Assembly (NCBI GenBank): GCA_011525875.1
Contig: WYBN01000013.1
Coordinates: 164,105 to 228,104, forward strand
Reading direction: 5' to 3'
Source of the DNA: Melioribacteraceae bacterium
GTDB lineage: Bacteria > Bacteroidota > Ignavibacteria > Ignavibacteriales > Melioribacteraceae
DNA: 64,000 bases
Position numbers and translations under genes: made by a program. Each line of letters begins with the position of its first letter. The stretch's first letter is position 1. The notes under the pieces are model-generated. The model was not told the origin of the DNA. It made no database searches and worked only from the letters and a program-made list of their open reading frames with translations. Below, piece after piece: positions 53,798 to 63,323 of this stretch.

Positions 53798-54481
53798 TTA
53801 TTTACCTGTCCAATTTTTCGGGGCTATGATAATCACGAATTCACCTTTGATAGTCCTTTCCTGTAATGAATTTAAGAGAGATTCAGGGTAACCCTGCCAT
53901 TTTTCTTCGAACATCTTCGTTAATTCCCTAAATATTACAAGAAATCGTTCGGGCATTATTTCTTTCAATTCATTGAGCAGTTTTGAAATTCTGTAAACTG
54001 ACTCATATAGTATGATTGTTCTTTCCTCATTCTCTAAAGCTAATAGTTTTTTCCGCCTGCCTTTTTTTTGTGGCAGAAACCCTTCGAAGACGAATGAATC
54101 GGTTGGCAATCCTGCTATGCTGAGTCCTAAAATTGCAGCATTGGCGCCAGGAATTCCTATGATCTCAAATTCATTCCGTCGAAGATAATTAATTAATCTA
54201 ACTCCAGGGTCGGAAATGCAAGGCGTTCCAGCATCTGATAGGAGGGCAGCTTTTTTACCTTCACTTAAAAATTTTTCAACTAATTTAATCCTCTTTTCTT
54301 CAGAGAATGAGTTTATGGAGTATAGAGGTTTCTGAATTTTATGGTAGGAAAGAAGATTTCTGGTTACTCGTGTGTCTTCGCAAAAAATAATATCAACCTC
54401 GCCCAAGATTTCGAGTGCACGTAATGTAATATCCTTCATATTACCTATAGGCGTCGCAACAACAAATAGTTTCCCGTTCAT
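53798..54481 (-). CDS. rsmI: 16S rRNA (cytidine-1402-2'-O)-methyltransferase
   Basis: A 227-residue SAM-dependent enzyme from the ATG at 54481, giving the standard opening GKLFVVATPIGNMKDITLRA; upstream ATGs at 54487 and 54529 add unmatched residues. Other family hallmarks are FCEDTRVTRNLLSYH, ALLSDAGTPCISDPGVRLI, IPGANAAILGLSIAGLP, FEGFLPQKKGRRKK and RELTKMFEE. With RsmH it makes the m4Cm1402 modification at the ribosomal P site. It converges on apt with 33 bases between the coding ends and no obvious hairpin. Confidence 0.94.
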   Translation of the reverse strand: MNGKLFVVATPIGNMKDITLRALEILGEVDIIFCEDTRVTRNLLSYHKIQKPLYSINSFSEEKRIKLVEKFLSEGKKAALLSDAGTPCISDPGVRLINYLRRNEFEIIGIPGANAAILGLSIAGLPTDSFVFEGFLPQKKGRRKKLLALENEERTIILYESVYRISKLLNELKEIMPERFLVIFRELTKMFEEKWQGYPESLLNSLQERTIKGEFVIIIAPKNWTGK

Positions 54482-54615
54482 TAGCATCCGGATTTTAATT
54501 GCAAAGATAGGTTTTCTTGTCGAATGCAAAAAATAAAATTAAGCACTTCGATGTATTATTTTCTTGAATATTTGCCAATAAAATGTTACACTATCCATAA
54601 CATTTAATAAAAAAT

Positions 54616-55050
54616 ATGTCAGCATCGACAAAATTATCAACATCGGTAAAGGTTTTATGTTATCTGGCGGAAGTTCATCCCATGCCGAAGACAAGCAAGA
54701 TGATTTCGGAAGTTATAGGAGTTAATGCTTCAAAGTTGAGAAAATTATTATCCATGCTCTCAAAGCAAAATATTGTTAAAAGTACACAGGGTATTTCAGG
54801 CGGATTTGTTTTATCGAAAAACCCGGATCTAATTCATCTGCAGGAAATATATTGTGCAATTGAAGACAGAAAGGCGTTTCACTTAAACGTAAGTAAATTA
54901 AATGATAATGTTAATGATAGAACGGTGTTGTTCAATAATTATTTTTTAAATCTTTTTGCTGATGTTCAGGTCGAGATAGAAGATAAGATGCGTTACATTT
55001 CATTAAAGAATATTATGAACGAATTAGGGATTAGATTCTACTACAAATAA
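54616..55050 (+). CDS. Rrf2-family transcriptional regulator
   Basis: A 144-residue winged-helix regulator. The recognition region is SKMISEVIGVNASKLRKLLS followed by the wing VKSTQGISGGFVLSKNPD, then a dimerisation helix. It has only two cysteines (15 and 80) and lacks the three-cysteine cluster ligand set of IscR/NsrR, so it is of the YwnA-like type without an Fe-S cluster. It lies 41 bases upstream of, and in the same direction as, the lysine-degradation genes, and may regulate them (inference). Confidence 0.88.
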   Translation: MSASTKLSTSVKVLCYLAEVHPMPKTSKMISEVIGVNASKLRKLLSMLSKQNIVKSTQGISGGFVLSKNPDLIHLQEIYCAIEDRKAFHLNVSKLNDNVNDRTVLFNNYFLNLFADVQVEIEDKMRYISLKNIMNELGIRFYYK

Positions 55051-55091
55051 ATGTTTTTTAATATTAACTAAAAATTAATCAGAGGTTAGCT

Positions 55092-56624
55092 ATGGAATTC
55101 TTAAAAAAGCTTGGAATTAAACAAAAAAATTTGGGTGCATCAACAGGGCTGAAGTGGTATGGTTCGTTCAACGGTGAAGAATTAAAAGTCTATTCTCCAA
55201 TCAATGGCAAGTATATTGCCTCGGTTTATCAGGCTTCTGCAAAAGACTATGATAAAGTTGTTGCTAAAGCACATGAGGCATTTCTCCAATGGAGGAAAAT
55301 CCCGGCACCAAAGAGAGGTGAGGTTGTTAGGGCAATCGGAAACCAGCTGCGAAAGTTTAAAGATCCTCTTGGTAAACTCGTTACTTACGAAATGGGAAAA
55401 TCAATTCAAGAAGGCTGGGGCGAAGTTCAAGAGATGATTGACATTTGCGATTTTGCAGTGGGTCAGAGCCGTCAGCTTTATGGTTTTACAATGCACTCAG
55501 AAAGACCCCAGCATAGAATGTATGACCAGTATCATCCTTTAGGTGTAGTTGGAACAATTTCTGCGTTCAATTTCCCAGTGGCTGTGTGGTCTTGGAATGC
55601 AATGATTGCTACTGTTTGCGGCGACTCAAATCTTTGGAAGCCATCTTCCAAAGTTCCATTAACTGCTATTGCCGTTCAGAATATTTTAGCTGACGTAATC
55701 AGAGAATATAAATTGCCTGAAGGATTATTTTCTCTTGTAATCGGTAAGGGTTCGGTTGTGGGTGATAAATTAGTGAATGACTGTCGGATACCTCTTGTAT
55801 CAATAACCGGCTCAACCGGAGTAGGCCGGAAAGCTGCAGAAAAAATTGCTTCAAGATTCGGTAAAACAATTCTTGAACTTGGCGGCAATAACGCAATTAT
55901 ATTAACGCCTGATGCTGATTTAAAACTGGCTATACCTGCTATAGTCTTTGGTGCTGTTGGAACCGCCGGTCAAAGGTGTACTACTACACGTAGATTAATT
56001 ATCCATGAAAGCATTTATGATAAGGTTAAACAAACTTTAGTGAAGGCTTATAAATCGGTGAAGATTGGAAATCCGATGGATCAAAAAATACATGTCGGGC
56101 CTCTTATTGACAAAGCCGCAGTCGAGGATTTCAAGAACGCTTTAGTCAGAGTAAAAGAGGAAGGCGGCAAAATAATTTACGGCGGGCAGGTATTAAGTGG
56201 CGCCGGTTATGGCTCGGGCTGTTATGTGGTTCCTACAATCGTCGAAGCGCAGAATCATTATAAGATAGTGCAGGAAGAAACTTTTGCGCCAGTACTTTAC
56301 CTGATAAAGTATAAGGGGGATGTAAACAATGCTATTAATATTCAAAACGATGTAGTACAAGGTTTGTCCTCTTCTATTTTTACAACCAATATGAGAGAAG
56401 CAGAACAATTCTTATCACATTGGGGCTCCGATTGCGGTATTGCAAATGTAAACATAGGTACATCTGGGGCAGAGATTGGAGGAGCTTTTGGCGGCGAAAA
56501 AGAAACCGGAGGCGGTCGCGAATCCGGTTCCGATTCTTGGAAGGCTTACATGAGGCGGCAGACGAATACTATTAATTTCGGAACGCAGCTGCCATTAGCG
56601 CAGGGGATTAAATTCGATATCTGA
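55092..56624 (+). CDS. amaB: 2-aminoadipate-6-semialdehyde dehydrogenase (ALDH7/antiquitin family)
   Basis: A 510-residue NAD(P)-dependent aldehyde dehydrogenase. The catalytic Cys296 lies in [13 protein letters not shown] and the general-base Glu262 in [10 protein letters not shown]. The N-terminal [20 protein letters not shown] and the [20 protein letters not shown] motif are typical of ALDH7A1, which oxidises 2-aminoadipate semialdehyde (piperideine-6-carboxylate) to 2-aminoadipate. The two downstream genes encode enzymes producing that semialdehyde, which strengthens the assignment. The ribosome-binding site is CAGAGGTTAG. It is the last catalytic step although encoded first. Confidence 0.92.
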   Translation: MEFLKKLGIKQKNLGASTGLKWYGSFNGEELKVYSPINGKYIASVYQASAKDYDKVVAKAHEAFLQWRKIPAPKRGEVVRAIGNQLRKFKDPLGKLVTYEMGKSIQEGWGEVQEMIDICDFAVGQSRQLYGFTMHSERPQHRMYDQYHPLGVVGTISAFNFPVAVWSWNAMIATVCGDSNLWKPSSKVPLTAIAVQNILADVIREYKLPEGLFSLVIGKGSVVGDKLVNDCRIPLVSITGSTGVGRKAAEKIASRFGKTILELGGNNAIILTPDADLKLAIPAIVFGAVGTAGQRCTTTRRLIIHESIYDKVKQTLVKAYKSVKIGNPMDQKIHVGPLIDKAAVEDFKNALVRVKEEGGKIIYGGQVLSGAGYGSGCYVVPTIVEAQNHYKIVQEETFAPVLYLIKYKGDVNNAINIQNDVVQGLSSSIFTTNMREAEQFLSHWGSDCGIANVNIGTSGAEIGGAFGGEKETGGGRESGSDSWKAYMRRQTNTINFGTQLPLAQGIKFDI

Positions 56625-56642
56625 TAGAATATTTTGGAAGGA

Positions 56643-56689
56643 GAGAAGGAGAATATCAACTGTACTTTATCTGGTATTCTCCGCTTCTC
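56643..56689 (+). other. Stem-loop between the aldehyde dehydrogenase and lysine-ketoglutarate reductase genes
   Basis: GAGAAGGAGAATA (56643-56655) pairs with TATTCTCC and TTCTC (56675-56689), interrupted by a two-base bulge, with a 19-base loop. No T-run follows, so it is more likely an mRNA processing or stability element, or a weak attenuator, than a simple terminator. Confidence 0.5.
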
Positions 56690-56722
56690 ATTATTAGTAT
56701 TTGATAACTTTGAGGAACTGTA

Positions 56723-58015
56723 ATGAATAAAATAATTGGGATAAGAAGAGAGGATAAAAATATATGGGAACGGCGTGTGCCGCTTATTCCTTTACATGTA
56801 GCTGAACTGAAAAATAATTACGGCATTCAAACCATCCTGCAGCCGTTTGAGAGAAGGGCTATTTCGGAGAAAGAATATTTGGCTGCTGGAGCAGAATATA
56901 ACGAAGATTTGAGTAAGTGTTCATTAATATTAGCTGTAAAAGAGATCCCTTCAAAAATTTTAATGGCGGATAAAACCTACATGTTCTTTTCCCATACTAT
57001 AAAAGGGCAGGCTTATAACATGCCCATGTTGAAAAGGTTTCTCGAACTTAAATGCACTTTGATTGATTATGAATGTATTAAGGATGAAAAGGATAGAAGA
57101 CTTGTTTTCTTTGGTAAATTCGCAGGATTAGCAGGCATGATTGATGCTCTGAATATTTTTGGAAAAAGAATGAAATATCTGGGTTTCGAAACCCCGCTGC
57201 TTCATACAAAACCGGCTTATGAATACCACGACCTTGAGGATGCAAAGAAGCATATTAAAGAACTCGGCTATGAGATAAAAAAAATAGGACTTCCAAAAGA
57301 TAACGCGCCATACGTTTTTGGCTTTACCGGTTACGGCAATGTTTCTCAAGGCGCTCAAGAAATCTTTGATCTGCTTCCTGTAGAAGAAATTACTCCCGAA
57401 GAACTTTTAACTTTAAGATCTCACGAAACAAATAAATTATTTAAAGTTGTTTTTCATGAAAAGCATTTGGTCGAACCCAGAAATCCAAATGATTCTTTTG
57501 AACTGCAAGATTATTTCCAGCACCCGGAGAAATACAAATCCCAATTTGAAAAATATATCGCAAGATTATCGCTGATAGTAAACGCAGTCTATTGGGATGA
57601 AAAATATCCGAGATTTATAACAAAAAAATTCTTCAAAGAAAACTTTCAGTTAAAAACACAATTGATCTGTGATATCAGCTGTGATATTAATGGAGCTGTA
57701 GAGTTCACCGAAAAAGTCACTCAGTCTGATAATCCCTCTTACGTTTATAATCCTAAAACAGGAGAAATTATTGATGGATATGAGGGAGAGGGTATTGTGA
57801 ACATCGCTGTAGATAATCTTCCGACTGAATTACCCAGGGATGCTTCAGCAGTATTCAGTAAATCCTTATCCCCATTCATTCATGGAATCGTAAATGCAGA
57901 TACAACGGGAGATTTTGATCAATGCAACTTTCCTCCTGAAATAAAGAAAGCAGTAATCTGCTATAAAGGAGAATTAACGAAAGGATTTGATTACTTAAAA
58001 AAATATTTGAAGTAA
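56723..58015 (+). CDS. Lysine-2-oxoglutarate reductase domain protein (saccharopine-forming)
   Basis: A 430-residue protein like the N-terminal half of the bifunctional aminoadipate-semialdehyde synthase of animals and plants. It starts IGIRREDKNIWERRVPLIPL, the alanine-dehydrogenase/PNT-like N domain, and has GKFAGLAGMIDALNIFGKRM and YVFGFTGYGNVSQGAQEIFD, the glycine-rich nucleotide site. It condenses lysine with 2-oxoglutarate and reduces the product to saccharopine. The partner saccharopine dehydrogenase is the next gene, 42 bases downstream. The split in two genes contrasts with the eukaryotic fusion. Confidence 0.88.
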   Translation: MNKIIGIRREDKNIWERRVPLIPLHVAELKNNYGIQTILQPFERRAISEKEYLAAGAEYNEDLSKCSLILAVKEIPSKILMADKTYMFFSHTIKGQAYNMPMLKRFLELKCTLIDYECIKDEKDRRLVFFGKFAGLAGMIDALNIFGKRMKYLGFETPLLHTKPAYEYHDLEDAKKHIKELGYEIKKIGLPKDNAPYVFGFTGYGNVSQGAQEIFDLLPVEEITPEELLTLRSHETNKLFKVVFHEKHLVEPRNPNDSFELQDYFQHPEKYKSQFEKYIARLSLIVNAVYWDEKYPRFITKKFFKENFQLKTQLICDISCDINGAVEFTEKVTQSDNPSYVYNPKTGEIIDGYEGEGIVNIAVDNLPTELPRDASAVFSKSLSPFIHGIVNADTTGDFDQCNFPPEIKKAVICYKGELTKGFDYLKKYLK

Positions 58016-58057
58016 ATAATTCACACTAAAAAAAACGAAACACTATTGGAGTTAATT

Positions 58058-59386
58058 ATGAAGAAGGTACTATTACTCGGAGCCGGATTAGTTACCAGAC
58101 CTTTAGTACGCTATCTGCTCGATCAACCGAATATTGAGTTGATTATTGCCAGCCGCACTGTAAGCAAAGCCGATGCGCTATTGGAAGGGCACCCGCAAGG
58201 AAAATCCGTAGCACTCGATGTCAAAAAAGAAGAAAGTAAACTTGAAGAATTAGTGAAAACCACTGACATAACAATCAGCCTCCTTCCATGGATTTATCAT
58301 TTGAAAGTCGCAAATTATTGTATCGAACACGGTAAGCATTTGATCACTACATCTTACGTAAGTCCTGCAATGAAAGAATTGGATGCAAAGGCAAGGGAAA
58401 AGGGATTACTGTTTTTGAATGAAATCGGGTTGGACCCGGGAATTGATCACATGTCCGCGATGAAAATTATTCACGAAGTAAAAAATCGCGGCGGGAAAAT
58501 TATTTCTTTTGAATCTGTATGCGGAGGTTTGCCGGCTCCAGAAGATAACGATAATCCGTTTGGGTATAAATTTTCATGGAGTCCTCGGGGTGTTGTTCTA
58601 GCCGGAAGAAATAATGCTCATTATCTGAAGAACGGGGAAGAAGTTAAGATTGACGGGAAAAATCTTTTCACAAATTATTGGCGAAAAGAAGTTGAATCTC
58701 TCGGCGAACTGGAAGTTTATCCTAATCGGGATTCAATGATTTATCAAGAACTTTATGAATTGTGGGATTCGAAGACAATTTTCCGCGGCACATTCAGAAA
58801 TATTGGCTGGTGCGAAACTCTTTACAGTATAGCTAAAATGGGCTGGCTTGACGACAATGAAAGAAATGAACTGGAAAATTTGCCTCTGAAAGATGTTACG
58901 GCAAAACTGCTTGGCGCAGATAAAACCGAAGTAATCAAAAAAACATCTGAAACAATTAAACTCGCTGAAGATTCAAGGGTGATGAGCAATCTTAAATGGC
59001 TTGGTCTTTTTGACGACATTCGGGTTAAACCCGAACAGTGGACTTACCTCGACATTCTTTCGGCAAGAATGCAGGAAATGATGGCTTATCAAAAAGGAGA
59101 AAGAGATATGATCGTTCTCCAACATGATTTTATTGCCGAATATCCTGACAACAGTAAAGAACACATAATTTCTTTAATGATTGATTTTGGTATACCAAAT
59201 GGTGACAGCGCTATGGCAAGAACTGTAAGCCTGCCTGCCGCCATAGCAACTAAATTATTATGTGAAGGCAGATTTGCTGGAATAACCGGTGTGCACATTC
59301 CGAATATGCCCGAAGTCTACAATCCGGTATTGGATGAACTCGCACGGCTAAATATCAAAATGAAGGATTCAGTCGCTAAGTTATAA
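58058..59386 (+). CDS. Saccharopine dehydrogenase (glutamate-forming)
   Basis: A 442-residue enzyme from the ATG at 58058, preceded by TTGGAG; an in-frame TTG at 58046 is less likely. The Rossmann motif is KVLLLGAGLVTRPLVRYL with SRT for the cofactor ribose. ITISLLPWIYHLKVANYCIE, FLNEIGLDPGIDHMSAM and ESVCGGLPAPEDNDNPFGYK follow, the last two being substrate-site hallmarks of saccharopine dehydrogenases. It oxidises saccharopine to glutamate and 2-aminoadipate semialdehyde, the substrate of the ALDH7 enzyme encoded upstream. A strong terminator follows. Confidence 0.93.
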   Translation: MKKVLLLGAGLVTRPLVRYLLDQPNIELIIASRTVSKADALLEGHPQGKSVALDVKKEESKLEELVKTTDITISLLPWIYHLKVANYCIEHGKHLITTSYVSPAMKELDAKAREKGLLFLNEIGLDPGIDHMSAMKIIHEVKNRGGKIISFESVCGGLPAPEDNDNPFGYKFSWSPRGVVLAGRNNAHYLKNGEEVKIDGKNLFTNYWRKEVESLGELEVYPNRDSMIYQELYELWDSKTIFRGTFRNIGWCETLYSIAKMGWLDDNERNELENLPLKDVTAKLLGADKTEVIKKTSETIKLAEDSRVMSNLKWLGLFDDIRVKPEQWTYLDILSARMQEMMAYQKGERDMIVLQHDFIAEYPDNSKEHIISLMIDFGIPNGDSAMARTVSLPAAIATKLLCEGRFAGITGVHIPNMPEVYNPVLDELARLNIKMKDSVAKL

Positions 59387-59411
59387 GATTTATTTCTATG
59401 TAAAATCAAAT

Positions 59412-59442
59412 AAAAAAACCCGCTTTCTCAGCGGGTTTTTTA
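59412..59442 (+). terminator. Strong intrinsic terminator ending the lysine-degradation operon
   Basis: Stem AACCCGCT (59417-59424) with AGCGGGTT (59430-59437), extended by flanking A/T runs, a 5-base loop and a T-run. Confidence 0.93.
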
Positions 59443-59506
59443 TTTCTGAAAACAAATTGTGTTTGCTATGTTTGTGATAACAAAAAAGTAAAATCAAAGG
59501 ATTGCG

Positions 59507-61306
59507 ATGAACCCAATTCGAAAAAAAGTCCTAAGAAACTTCTTCATATCAATTTTGCTCTTAAGTATTACTCTCAATAATAATTCACTAACGGCACAGA
59601 TAAAAATTGAAAGCGGCTGGGAAACGCTTTTTGAAAAATCGAATTATTTGCAGACGCCATCCTATGATGAAACGATCGAATTTTTTCAAAGGCTTAGTAA
59701 TTTTTCTCCCTATGCCGAATTAACTTCTATCGGAAAATCGCCGCAGGGAAAAGATATAAATATATTGGTTGTATCTAAAGGGATGGAATTTACATCCGAA
59801 AAAGTAAAATTGAGCGGGAAACCAATTGTGCTGATCATGAATGGAATTCATTCAGGTGAAATAAACGGCAAAGATGCCTCAATGATTCTCTTGAGGGAAA
59901 TACTTGTAACTAAAGAAAAAGAAAATTTGATTGATGGATTAATTTTAATCGTAATACCAATCTTCAGTGTTGATGCGCACGAGAGGGTAAGCCCTTATAA
60001 TAGAATTAACCAGATTGGACCCGAAGAAATGGGATGGAGAACCACGGCGCTGAATCTGAATCTGAACCGGGATTTTATGAAAGCGGATGCAGCCGAAATG
60101 AAAGCGTTTCTAAAATTTTATTCTGAATGGCTGCCGGATATTTTTATTGATGTTCACTCCACCGATGGTTTGGATTTTCAGTACCATACAACAATCGCAT
60201 CAGAGAATCACGGGAATGTTTCGGCAGTAATTGCAAAATGGGTTAAGGATGAATTCTATCCATATATTTTTAATTATGTCGAGCAAGCCGGATTTCTGAT
60301 TTCACCGTTTGTCGGTTTTGTAGAAAATGACCCTAAGAAAGGAATTCGGGATTGGGTCGCATCTCCTCGGTTTTCAAATGGCTACGCCGCTGCTAATAAT
60401 AGAGTGGGGCTTCTGATTGAATCGCATGTCTTGAAATCTTATAAAGACAGAGTTTATTCTACAAAGGCTATTCTCGAATCGGTATTAGAATTAACTTCAG
60501 CTCATACTAAAAAAATAAAAAATCTGTCGATACTTGCAGATGAAGATGCAATAAAGAAATATCATGCTGAAAGAGCTCCCTTTCCGTTTACATTTCAACT
60601 TACCGATGAATCAGAAAAATACTTATTTAGAGGCGTAGAATATGTACTTGCCGAAAGCAGGGTAGCTGGCACTAAGGTAAGAAAATACACGTCGGAAAAG
60701 TTTGAAGAGGAAATTCCGTACTACAACAAATCAATACCCGATTTAACTGTAACACTGCCCGAAGGCTACTTAATTCCGCGTGAATGGAAGGAAGTCATAG
60801 ACATTGCAGAACTTCATGGTATTAAAGTCGAAAGTATAGATGAAGAAAGAACGTTTGAAGTTTTTGAAAGCAGGATTTCTGAAATAAAATTTCCAGTAAG
60901 ACCATTTGAAGGTAGATTTTTACCTGAATACAAAATTTCTAATGAATCGAAAATCATTACAGCCTCGAGAGGAGATTTTTATATTCCCGTTAATCAGAGG
61001 ACAATTAAGTTGATAGCCTTTTTGTTTGAACCGCTAAGCCCTGAATCTTTTTTAAAGTGGGGTTTTATGAATGCTATATTCGAACAGAAAGAATATTTTG
61101 AGCCTTATGCAATGGAGCCCATCGCCCAAAAGATGTATGAAGAAAACGCAGAATTAAGAACGAGATTTGAAGATAAGGTTAATTCCGATGAGTCGTTTAA
61201 AAATAATTTTTATGCGAGGTTGAATTTCTTTTATGAAAATTCACCCTATTACGATCAAAAACTTAATCTTTACCCGGTTATGAAGGTAATTAAGGAAATA
61301 AAATAA
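59507..61306 (+). CDS. Secreted M14-family zinc carboxypeptidase
   Basis: A 599-residue exported protein with a signal peptide (FFISILLLSITLNNNSLTAQ). The first zinc ligands are His115 and Glu118 in NGIHSGEINGKDAS, the third is His217 in FIDVHSTDGLDF, and the substrate-carboxylate residues appear in NLNLNRDF (Asn187, Arg188). The domain spans about 45-340, followed by about 260 residues of unassigned C-terminal region common in this Bacteroidota subgroup. It probably removes C-terminal residues from peptides in the periplasm. No T9SS domain is present. Confidence 0.88.
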   Translation: MNPIRKKVLRNFFISILLLSITLNNNSLTAQIKIESGWETLFEKSNYLQTPSYDETIEFFQRLSNFSPYAELTSIGKSPQGKDINILVVSKGMEFTSEKVKLSGKPIVLIMNGIHSGEINGKDASMILLREILVTKEKENLIDGLILIVIPIFSVDAHERVSPYNRINQIGPEEMGWRTTALNLNLNRDFMKADAAEMKAFLKFYSEWLPDIFIDVHSTDGLDFQYHTTIASENHGNVSAVIAKWVKDEFYPYIFNYVEQAGFLISPFVGFVENDPKKGIRDWVASPRFSNGYAAANNRVGLLIESHVLKSYKDRVYSTKAILESVLELTSAHTKKIKNLSILADEDAIKKYHAERAPFPFTFQLTDESEKYLFRGVEYVLAESRVAGTKVRKYTSEKFEEEIPYYNKSIPDLTVTLPEGYLIPREWKEVIDIAELHGIKVESIDEERTFEVFESRISEIKFPVRPFEGRFLPEYKISNESKIITASRGDFYIPVNQRTIKLIAFLFEPLSPESFLKWGFMNAIFEQKEYFEPYAMEPIAQKMYEENAELRTRFEDKVNSDESFKNNFYARLNFFYENSPYYDQKLNLYPVMKVIKEIK

Positions 61307-61330
61307 AAATATTAATTTGTAGTTGCACTC

Positions 61331-62035
61331 ATGAAAAAATTATTCTTGAACGCTTTAAAGTTTATATTCTCTGTCGCGGTTGTTTTCGTTGTAGTCACGT
61401 TGTTTATTGTTATAATATTTAAGTGGTATAATCCTCCCGTCACAGCTTTTATGCAGAAGAATATGAGCAAATCATATCTCGGAATTTTTGATAAACCGAT
61501 AATAAAACAAAAGTGGACTTCATTCGACAATATTTCTAACCACATTAAAATTGCAGTGATAGCCTCTGAAGATCAAAGGTTTAAAGAACATTTCGGATTT
61601 GATGTAGAAGCTATTGAAGATGCTATTGACGAAATGAAAAGAGGCAGAAGAGTTAGGGGGGCGAGTACAATATCGCAGCAAGTCGCGAAGAATATTTTTT
61701 TAACAGATCATAAAAATTATTTTCGTAAGGCTTTCGAAGCTTATTTTACAGTCCTTATTGAAATATTCTGGTCAAAGAAAAGAATTTTAGAAGTCTATCT
61801 CAATACAGCCGAGATGGGTGAAAATTTATATGGAATAGAAGCCGCATCAAAAAAATATTTTAAAAAGACGGCAGGTAAATTATCTGCCGGCGAATCGGCA
61901 TTAATTGCTGCATTGCTGCCCAGCCCTAAGAAATTTAATCCGTTAAGACCGTCAAATTATTTATTGAAACGTAAGTCAAGAATACTTCGTCAAATGGAAT
62001 TACTTGGCGGTATTAGTTTCTTGAAAGATCTTTAA
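61331..62035 (+). CDS. mtgA: Monofunctional peptidoglycan glycosyltransferase
   Basis: A 234-residue GT51 enzyme with one N-terminal membrane helix (about 11-31). The catalytic Glu80 lies in AVIASEDQRFKEHFGFD, followed by RVRGASTISQQVAKNIFL and the third motif EIFWSKKRILEVYLNTAEMG; then KYFKKTAGKLSAGESALIAA and LPSPKKFNP. It polymerises lipid II into glycan strands at the periplasmic face of the inner membrane. There is no transpeptidase domain, as expected for MtgA. Confidence 0.94.
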   Translation: MKKLFLNALKFIFSVAVVFVVVTLFIVIIFKWYNPPVTAFMQKNMSKSYLGIFDKPIIKQKWTSFDNISNHIKIAVIASEDQRFKEHFGFDVEAIEDAIDEMKRGRRVRGASTISQQVAKNIFLTDHKNYFRKAFEAYFTVLIEIFWSKKRILEVYLNTAEMGENLYGIEAASKKYFKKTAGKLSAGESALIAALLPSPKKFNPLRPSNYLLKRKSRILRQMELLGGISFLKDL

Positions 62036-62058
62036 TCATTTATAATGTCATTATTACC

Positions 62059-62877
62059 GTGATAAAATTATTTCTTCAGGCAGCCGCAGTCATTCTCATT
62101 ATCTCGGGTCACTCCATAAGCCAGACCAATAGAACGATATTACATGATCTGTCTTCTGACGGGATAATATTTTTGAATGACGGGATTGCATATTTTTCAT
62201 ATCCTTTCCATATGTCAAATGACAATTACTTGATCGCCTTTTCCGTTTTATCTTCGACTTATGGATTGATGCATCTTGATAAAACATTAAATAAAAATTT
62301 AAGTATCAATTCAAAACAAACACTCAATGGCGACTTTTGGGATATTCCCACTTACTACGGTATTGTTCAATATATGAATATCGGAGCGCTTTCAATATAT
62401 TCTGCAGGGTTATTAACACGTAATGACGAAATTAGAAAATTTGGGCGAATTATTTTTCAGAGTTTGAGTTACACCGGTATAAGCGTAATGATGTTAAGAA
62501 TTATTGCCGGGCGAGAAAGACCCTATTCGGGCAAGGATCAATTTGCGTTCACCTGGTTCAATCTTAAAGATGATGTTCAGTCATTTCCGTCAGGGCACAC
62601 TACAGTCGCCTTTGCCGTTTCGTCTGCAATAGCCGAATACTATGATAATTGGTGGTTGAGAATCGGTTTATACGGAATAGCTTCTTTAACTGCGTATGCA
62701 CGTATTCGGAATAATCAGCATTGGTTCAGCGATGTTTTTTTTGCTTCGCTTTTAGGAATTTCAGGCGGACTTCATACGGCTCATCAAGAAAGGATAAGAG
62801 AATATAAAGCTGAAGAAAGTAACTTTAGGGTTATACCTTCATTTAATAATATAACATTCAGGTACAAATTGAATTAA
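62059..62877 (+). CDS. PAP2-family phosphatase, exported
   Basis: A 272-residue protein from a GTG start at 62059, with a signal peptide (FLQAAAVILIISGHSISQ). The three PAP2 motifs are IIAGRERPYSGKD (motif 1, arginine-proline), FPSGHTTVAFAV (motif 2) and ARIRNNQHWFSDVFFASLLG (motif 3, His and Asp kept, Ser replaced by Ala). It is likely a lipid-phosphate or undecaprenyl-pyrophosphate phosphatase in the envelope, which would fit the neighbouring peptidoglycan polymerase (inference). Confidence 0.86.
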   Translation: MIKLFLQAAAVILIISGHSISQTNRTILHDLSSDGIIFLNDGIAYFSYPFHMSNDNYLIAFSVLSSTYGLMHLDKTLNKNLSINSKQTLNGDFWDIPTYYGIVQYMNIGALSIYSAGLLTRNDEIRKFGRIIFQSLSYTGISVMMLRIIAGRERPYSGKDQFAFTWFNLKDDVQSFPSGHTTVAFAVSSAIAEYYDNWWLRIGLYGIASLTAYARIRNNQHWFSDVFFASLLGISGGLHTAHQERIREYKAEESNFRVIPSFNNITFRYKLN

Positions 62878-62882
62878 ATCAT

Positions 62883-63323
62883 TTACAGGTTAGAGGCTAA
62901 TCTTTTAGGATATATTGTTTGACCTGGTTTATTTATACATTCATTACAACTGCAGATATCATAAATTTCATCGTATCCATAATCGATAGTTAATTCTTCG
63001 CCGGCTTTTATATCGCATGCTGCTATAAGATTCAAAGAAAATTCGTCTCTGTCGTCAACAATGCAGTTTGGAGTACAGTCGTGGTTAATATATTTTATTT
63101 TGGGAGAATTTGATGTATCAATAAAATTATCTCCGTTCCAGAAAATGTAAACATTGTTATCCTTCTCCTCGCGGTATTCGCATTCATTACCGTCTATAAC
63201 CTCGCCCTCAATTTTCATAATTAAGCTGTCTTTTGGCACATCGACAGAAACAAAAATCCCTCTGCCTTCGATTATTGAGTTTCTTACATGGATAAATTTT
63301 TCGTAATCTATTTCTTTATCCAT
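62883..63323 (-). CDS. SET-domain protein (putative protein lysine methyltransferase)
   Basis: A 146-residue compact SET domain. SAM-binding and catalytic motifs are EGRGIFVSVDVPKDSLI, YINHDCTPNC (Asn80, His81, Cys83) and AGEELTIDYGY (Tyr115), followed by a post-SET cysteine cluster CSCNEC (124-129) that would bind zinc with Cys83 or Cys87. This is a complete catalytic SET fold, which in bacteria is uncommon and best known from Chlamydia, where it methylates histone-like proteins. The target here is unknown. The gene overlaps the preceding one by eight bases. Confidence 0.88.
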   Translation of the reverse strand: MDKEIDYEKFIHVRNSIIEGRGIFVSVDVPKDSLIMKIEGEVIDGNECEYREEKDNNVYIFWNGDNFIDTSNSPKIKYINHDCTPNCIVDDRDEFSLNLIAACDIKAGEELTIDYGYDEIYDICSCNECINKPGQTIYPKRLASNL

